Assembly: GCA_964601355.1 (NCBI GenBank)
Contig: CAZRNB010000032.1
Coordinates: forward strand, 1-26,287
Direction of reading: 5' to 3'
Origin: CAZRNB01 sp964601355
GTDB taxonomy: Bacteria; Planctomycetota; Phycisphaerae; Sedimentisphaerales; Anaerobacaceae
Length of the DNA stretch: 26,287 bases
Numbering within the stretch: the stretch's first letter is position 1; each line of letters starts with the position of its first letter. Of the stretch, positions 22,171 to 26,287 are shown piece after piece. The notes beneath the pieces were generated by a model. The model worked only from the letters and a program-made list of their open reading frames with translations, was not told where the DNA came from and searched no databases. The position numbers and the translations under genes are program-made.

Positions 22171-23195
22171 TTATGCGCCGCGTACAGAAATGCCTCGATA
22201 TTTTCCGTTGGAACACCCGGCGGCATCCCGCCGCCGCAAGATAGGATAATCCGGCTTTTATCCGCCACCGAGCCAAGCGCCTCTTTGACGCTGATACGGA
22301 CGTCTTCCGGCGTTCCCGCTGCCAGCACGTCACGCGTTGGAATATTACCCAGCAAAGTAACGCTGTTTTGCGTCAGCTCCTTCATCTCGCTCAAGCTGTG
22401 CTGGAAGCTAAAGTTAAATAAGTTCACGCCTATCCCGGAAAGATACGGTGCGCAAACCAGCCCCGCCGCATCATTGTGGAAGAACCGCACACTTACCCGA
22501 AGCGATTGGAAAATGCGCTTAAGGTACGGAAGCACCGCCTGCCTGAAATCATCATCACCTAAGAAGCCTACGATGTCATCGAGAATGAAAACGCCGTCGA
22601 TGGACGGAAAGTTTTGCGCCTGAATTTCGAGCCAGTCGATGATAAAGTCCGTGACAATGCCGAGCAATTTATGTGTTTCATCCGGATTGGTACGAATGGC
22701 CATTAAAAATTCGGTAGTCCCCATCAGAAAGGTGGCGATATTCAGCGGCCCACGCGAAACGGCGAATTTAATACTATGACCTGCATTTTCGATTTGGCCC
22801 TGATAGTGTTTCAGGCGGCTGAGGACAAATGGTGACAGGCCGTCAGTTTTGGGATTCGGCTTATTAAGAGATTGAACATCCTGAATATCTTTGATGATTT
22901 TATCAGCGAATGGCGGCTCATTTTCCTGCCAGGTGCATTTTGCCCCGAAGGCAGACGGCTCGGTGCACATGCCGAATTCGGCCCAGTAGCCCGGCAGAAA
23001 TAGACAATCGGGGAACTTACTGACAGCCTTTAGATTGGCCTCGAACCACAATTGCTCACTTGTAAAATAATCGAGCGTGGAAATTCCTGCCCAGCCGGGA
23101 AGCCAGGGACTGTCAATAATAAAGCCCACCGGCAGCGGCTCAAGCAGTTCGCCAGCCAGCACACGCTGAAGTATTTCCCATTGCTCGTTCGTCAT
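22161..23195 (-). CDS. UroD/MtaA-family protein
   Basis: The 344-residue protein belongs to the uroporphyrinogen decarboxylase superfamily, more like the MtaA/CmuA methyltransferase branch or the many uncharacterised paralogues than true HemE. It has DGVFILDDIVGFLGDDDF (about 200-217), FFHNDAAGL (238-246), LLGNIPTRDVLAAGTPEDV and LSCGGGMPPGVPTENI (319-334). MtaA-type enzymes bind zinc with an HxC plus a later Cys; here the first site reads H240-N-D242 while C320 remains, so zinc-based methyl transfer is uncertain. HemE's N-terminal substrate motifs are not evident. Its ATG overlaps the stop of the Nramp-like gene by 4 bp, so the two are translationally coupled and probably share a pathway. 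Substrate unknown. Confidence 0.8.
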   Translation of the reverse strand: MTNEQWEILQRVLAGELLEPLPVGFIIDSPWLPGWAGISTLDYFTSEQLWFEANLKAVSKFPDCLFLPGYWAEFGMCTEPSAFGAKCTWQENEPPFADKIIKDIQDVQSLNKPNPKTDGLSPFVLSRLKHYQGQIENAGHSIKFAVSRGPLNIATFLMGTTEFLMAIRTNPDETHKLLGIVTDFIIDWLEIQAQNFPSIDGVFILDDIVGFLGDDDFRQAVLPYLKRIFQSLRVSVRFFHNDAAGLVCAPYLSGIGVNLFNFSFQHSLSEMKELTQNSVTLLGNIPTRDVLAAGTPEDVRISVKEALGSVADKSRIILSCGGGMPPGVPTENIEAFLYAAHNPQ

Positions 23196-24994
23196 GCCAC
23201 TGCTGTTTGTCTTTTAGTCTTGCGAATAAAGTGAACAATCAAAATGAGCCCGATAAAGGCGGCGATAATCACGATGCTCCACCAGCCTAATCTCGGCCAC
23301 ATGCTCCACATACTAATACACGATGCCATGGTTGTTGCCAAAACCATCAGGACATTCCAGAGAATGCGGCTGCCGCCGCGTGGCAAACTGTCGCCGAGGA
23401 TGCCTCTATTGTTCATCATAATAATAAAAGTAAAATACGCGATTGGCAAAAGCAAGTTGCAAAATGCTGATGTCATAATTGCCAGCCAGGGCGCCGGCTG
23501 TTTCCATAATATAGCTCCTAAAGCACCGATTGAGACCATTAATGAGCCGATACGCTGGGTCCAGCCTCCGGGTGGTCTGTTAAGCAGCTCGCAAAGGCAA
23601 AGTCCATTGATGGCCATGAGCATTGTTGCGGCACTTAGGCCCAGTCCCATCACACCCAGGCCGAAGAGATATTGCGCAATTACCGTGCCGGTCAGAGGGG
23701 CTAATGTATCCGCCAGATTAAAATTGTCCCGCTTGATAAGCATGGCTGCCATTTTTTTATCAGCATAAGGCAGTGCACCGATTTTTTGCTCAAGCTCCCC
23801 AGACGAAAGCCTGGTGACCGCTTCACTGCCTATTTCATAGGCAAGCCGCTTTTTCAGCAGTGCCTTGTATGGCCCGATGAGGTTCTTGGCAGGTTCAACA
23901 GTAACTATACCGCCTTCCTGATCGGGCACAAAACCCGGGGCCGGCTTGGTGTAGAATTGTGAGGCCGCAGCCATGACAACAAAGCCGGAAGCAAGAACAA
24001 ATGGTATAAATAGACCCGTTGAAAGGTCAAAAATGGCCAATCCTCGGAAGTCCCTGTCCCAGCCTCTTCGCAGCATTGAGTAAGGAAACAGAAACGTCAT
24101 ATTGACGCCTACTGTTGCGGCCATTGCACTTACAAGCACGTCACGCTGCTGGGTGACGATGAGATTTGTCCAGAATGAGCGATAATTCTCCGAAACGGCC
24201 TGCAAAAAAGGTATAAGGCCTTTCGCGGGTTTGAATAAGAATCGTGGATCGGGTATTAAACCTCGCAGAACCTCACCCCAATCCATACCTCCCTCCTTGA
24301 AGCCGAGCTTCACAATGACGCCTAAGAAACACAATACGATTATGCTGACCATTGCCTTTATGATGATTTCAAAGATTTTTACGCCTCGTTTTCCAGTACC
24401 GTAAAACGTCGATACAACGATGCACGCCACCAGAAGGCAGCAAACAACTATTACTTTGCCCCAGGGGTCCGGCATGGCTTTTGGCCCGACAAGATTGGGA
24501 AGCAGGTTTTGCTGAACAGAGGCGGTTGCGAGGGTGAACTGCGGCATAGACCAGACGAGGTTGGCCGCCATAGTTGCAAATAGCCAGCTCCAGCCGAGCA
24601 CGGGATTGACGTGCTCATTTATTTCCCGCAGAGGCCGCCGCCCGGTCGAGAGCGTGACGTAGGATATTGCTGCAAGCATGACGATGCCCAGCATCATACC
24701 GAGAGGCTGGTACCACAGAAAAGTAAAGCCGGACAGTACGCCGAGATAAAGGCTCGACGAAAACGTCACGCCGCCGACGGTAATGCCGCTCTGCATCCAG
24801 CCTGGTCCCGACAGTTTCATATACGTTTTGAAAAGTGCTCCTCCGCCTTTTTCACGCGATGTCAATATCAATTGACGCTCGTCTTCAATGCGGGAGCTTT
24901 TGGATGTGGCCCCTCGACCTTGCTCGGTGTGTGTCTGCTGTTGAGAGCTTTGTGCGCCTGCTGCGGGGTTTTGCCGGGTTTCGTTTGGTGACAT
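23192..24994 (-). CDS. Divergent Nramp-family membrane transporter
   Basis: The protein is 600 residues from the ATG at 24994 (AGGAGA SD, spacing 9); an in-frame GTG 8 codons earlier has no SD. After a polar 55-residue cytoplasmic tail there are about eleven membrane helices with the Nramp layout. Helix 1 reads GPGWMQSGITVGGVT (63-77) where metal-transporting Nramps have DPGN, and helix 6 reads FLFPYSML (301-308) where they have MPH. The aspartate, asparagine, methionine and histidine used for metal binding and proton coupling are therefore missing. A divalent-metal role is doubtful; another cation or small solute is possible. It is the first gene of a two-gene operon with a UroD-family protein. 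Confidence 0.8.
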   Translation of the reverse strand: MSPNETRQNPAAGAQSSQQQTHTEQGRGATSKSSRIEDERQLILTSREKGGGALFKTYMKLSGPGWMQSGITVGGVTFSSSLYLGVLSGFTFLWYQPLGMMLGIVMLAAISYVTLSTGRRPLREINEHVNPVLGWSWLFATMAANLVWSMPQFTLATASVQQNLLPNLVGPKAMPDPWGKVIVVCCLLVACIVVSTFYGTGKRGVKIFEIIIKAMVSIIVLCFLGVIVKLGFKEGGMDWGEVLRGLIPDPRFLFKPAKGLIPFLQAVSENYRSFWTNLIVTQQRDVLVSAMAATVGVNMTFLFPYSMLRRGWDRDFRGLAIFDLSTGLFIPFVLASGFVVMAAASQFYTKPAPGFVPDQEGGIVTVEPAKNLIGPYKALLKKRLAYEIGSEAVTRLSSGELEQKIGALPYADKKMAAMLIKRDNFNLADTLAPLTGTVIAQYLFGLGVMGLGLSAATMLMAINGLCLCELLNRPPGGWTQRIGSLMVSIGALGAILWKQPAPWLAIMTSAFCNLLLPIAYFTFIIMMNNRGILGDSLPRGGSRILWNVLMVLATTMASCISMWSMWPRLGWWSIVIIAAFIGLILIVHFIRKTKRQTAVA

Positions 24995-25018
24995 GTTTTT
25001 CGATCTCCTGTCAATCAC

Positions 25019-25540
25019 TTTTTCGAATGATACTGGGTAAAACCTATGCCTTTGTTTTCAAAAACACTTACTGGTCTGTATGTACAAAAATTTGTGATAT
25101 TTTCAGCCAGTGCCGGCCTTCTGTCAACTTCTTTATATGTATCTTCAAAGATTTTTGTCGGTGTTATCCGCTTGTGCAGGAGAGACCATCTTTTTTGTAT
25201 AGCAGTGACATTGGATGTTATACAGGCAGCTTATTTTTAACGATGTCAAAACGCGAGGTTTGGTTTTGCCGAGCGAGGTATAAAGTGAGGGGAAAATGTG
25301 AGTCCAAAGTAAAGTGGGATAGTCATGTTTTCCGCATAAGGATTATCTGTTTTAACCAAAGATATTCGGAGGTTCGGAATAGTTTTTGCCCGCCTTCGCA
25401 AAAGCCACGACTGCCAGTGCATGAATGCGAGAAGGGTATCCACCAAAGGTGGGCCTTCGGTCGGAATGACGTACATTTCTGCTTGCAGATTTTACCAACA
25501 ATCTTGACATGCACCCCGTTGGGCTCCACTATCAAAATGA
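25019..25540. other. Long gap between the Nramp-like and luxR-type genes
   Basis: No convincing gene on either strand. A consensus TTGACA on the minus strand (25122-25127) could be the -35 of the Nramp-like operon, but no good -10 follows at 16-18 bp. Around 25385-25475 there are remnants of REP-like palindromes (CCCGCCTTCGC and CTTCGGTCGGAATGAC) without a complete partner arm, suggesting decayed repeat elements. Confidence 0.4.
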
Positions 25541-25543
25541 GTG

Positions 25544-25572
25544 TTGAAATCAAAGCGTTTGGTTTTTATAAT
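25544..25572 (+). promoter_or_regulatory. Promoter of the LuxR-type regulator
   Basis: TTGAAA (25544-25549) and a perfect TATAAT (25567-25572) are separated by 17 bp. Transcription should begin near 25579, giving a leader of about 90 nt. Confidence 0.75.
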
Positions 25573-25575
25573 GCC

Positions 25576-25625
25576 AATAGTCCTTATGATTAATCGAAAA
25601 GACTATTATCGGCTGTGATGCCGAT
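25576..25625 (+). promoter_or_regulatory. Double palindrome at the LuxR-type gene's promoter/leader
   Basis: AATAGTC (25576-25582) pairs GACTATT (25601-25607); directly adjoining is ATCGGC (25608-25613) with GCCGAT (25620-25625). The first arm overlaps the predicted transcription start, so the palindrome may act as a DNA operator rather than an RNA stem. The 19-bp segment from 25577 recurs with 17 of 19 matches at 25981-25999, after the gene. Confidence 0.5.
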
Positions 25626-25670
25626 AAATAAAATGAAAGCGATTTATTCTATGATAAGGGAGTATTAACT

Positions 25671-25913
25671 ATGGTGCTCAAGGCAAAGCAATGGGAGTAT
25701 TTGGGAAAACGCTGGCATTTGACGCCGAGAGAAGTAGAGGTTGCCAGGTTGGTATGCGATGGTTTTGATAACGTTAAGATCGGCAGGAAACTTCGTATAG
25801 AGTACAACACGGTGCGTGTTCATCTTGGTAATACATTTCGCAAGGTCGGGGTAAAAAGCAAAGCCGGCCTGATTCTGGAAATCGTTAAAATCCTGCAAAG
25901 AGCAAGGATTTAA
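25671..25913 (+). CDS. Stand-alone LuxR/GerE-type HTH regulator
   Basis: The 80-residue protein is little more than a LuxR-type DNA-binding domain: LTPREVEVARLVCDGFDNVKIGRKLRIEYNTVRVHLGNTFRKVGVKSKAGL (residues 17-67). The conserved LTPRE start, the turn before IGRKL, the recognition helix NTVRVHL and the final VxSKAGL are all present. There is no receiver, PAS or autoinducer domain, so it must sense through a partner, by its level, or not at all. SD AAGGGAG with spacing 8 supports the start. It is flanked on both sides by copies of an ATAGTCC palindrome. The gene to its right lies outside the window. Confidence 0.88.
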   Translation: MVLKAKQWEYLGKRWHLTPREVEVARLVCDGFDNVKIGRKLRIEYNTVRVHLGNTFRKVGVKSKAGLILEIVKILQRARI

Positions 25914-25980
25914 GGTGTTTTTTATAATTGCAGATGATTAAGGCAAAACAAATTAAAAAACTATTTGACATTATAAGTAC

Positions 25981-26044
25981 ATAGTCCTTTCGATTAATCA
26001 ACTCGTCTCGGCGAAGGCGTCAAGCCGTAGCTGGAAAGGACTAT
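25981..26044 (+). repeat. ATAGTCC palindrome downstream of the LuxR-type gene
   Basis: ATAGTCCTTTC (25981-25991) and GAAAGGACTAT (26034-26044) are perfect 11-bp arms around a 42-nt apical region containing smaller GC-rich pairs. The 5' part matches the motif at the luxR-type promoter (25577-25595). A TTGACA (25965-25970) lies just upstream, but no matching -10 was found. Confidence 0.6.
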
Positions 26045-26287
26045 TTGCCTTAAATAGCATAACCTGTCCCTTCATCGATACGAAATATGTTATTATGATT
26101 AAGGATCAAGGTATCGAAACAGGCCGAGAGGGAAGCAGGTTTATGTTTGTGTCTCTCGCCGAAGGTTTTTCATTTCTCATTTTTGGACAGGATTTTTCAG
26201 TGGAAAAACAAAGTGCAAAATTTTGAACGACCTTTAGAGCCTATCCGAATAACCCGCTCTATTGCGGCCGGCTGCAAAGTTTGATGC
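26045..26287 (+). other. Structured non-coding stretch at the window's right end
   Basis: No gene of useful length. Two successive stems are visible: CCTGT (26063-26067)/ACAGG (26119-26123) with TCGATAC (26075-26081)/GTATCGA (26111-26117), then GGC-CGAGAG (26122-26130)/CTCTCG-CC (26153-26160), followed by five T (26166-26170). It could be a leader, a small RNA or a terminator. No known riboswitch class is matched. Confidence 0.35.

Noticed and set aside
22161..23195. True uroporphyrinogen decarboxylase (hemE).
   Set aside because: The N-terminal HemE substrate motifs are not seen and the gene is coupled to a transporter; it fits the wider UroD/MtaA superfamily only.
26120..26145. GAGGGAAGCAGGT resembles the GGGAA...GGTG part of cobalamin riboswitches.
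   Set aside because: The conserved B12 box and the rest of the fold are absent; the match is short.
26237..26287. Possible C-terminal end of a minus-strand gene entering from the right edge (17 open codons, ending ...SDRL).
   Set aside because: Seventeen open codons are expected by chance, and no family motif is seen.

Overview
The window looks like chromosomal DNA of a planctomycete (Planctomycetota, probably a Phycisphaerae/Sedimentisphaerales-like lineage). This is inferred from the gene mix: a complete V/A-type ATPase operon, an FG-GAP/VCBS protein with a C-terminal type I dockerin, a GldA/GldF/GldG-DUF4340 export set, a DUF3616 protein, a divergent Nramp paralogue translationally coupled to a UroD-family protein, an S23-like four-helix-bundle gene and a stand-alone LuxR-type HTH protein. 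Many starts lack a good Shine-Dalgarno (SD) sequence, and the spacers are full of short repeats. No rRNA, tRNA, CRISPR array, phage gene or transposase was seen.

Layout: 1-120 holds a plus-strand terminator of a gene outside the window. 120-11192 (minus) is the V-ATPase operon, read right to left as H/G-I-K-E-C-[ankyrin lipoprotein]-[S23-like protein]-F-A-B-D. Malate dehydrogenase lies just upstream (11341-12273, minus) with its own promoter and a leader hairpin. 12482-13654 (minus) is a secreted FG-GAP/dockerin protein. 14021-19219 (minus) is an ABC export operon: ATPase, permease, GldG-like protein and DUF4340 protein. 19440-20591 (minus) is a DUF3616 protein. 20895-21563 (plus) is a CsgG-like lipoprotein that converges on a small glycine-zipper lipoprotein (21729-21956, minus). 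22161-24994 (minus) is the Nramp-like/UroD-like pair, and 25671-25913 (plus) is a LuxR-type regulator.

The most striking feature is between and inside the genes. Most spacers in the V-ATPase and ABC operons consist of short words of about 7-14 bp repeated in tandem and followed by the same words in reverse complement, so each transcript spacer can fold into a long hairpin. The word differs from spacer to spacer, but some are shared. These words run into coding sequence: they supply the stop codons of atpB, atpF and the H/G subunit gene, the atpE ribosome-binding site, and the first ~19 codons of the GldG-like protein (eight tandem 7-mers). Separate palindromic elements (CCCCGTTAG-, GGGGCTAAA- and GTCATTTCGA-type) recur in two or three copies. 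One sits in frame inside the DUF3616 gene, and another palindrome appears to have extended V-ATPase subunit E in frame. I consider this spread of palindromes and words into operons and reading frames the best candidate here for something not well described.

All family assignments come from reading the translated sequence and recalling family motifs; no database search was run. Start sites were moved from the longest ORF wherever an SD sequence and family length favoured an internal ATG.
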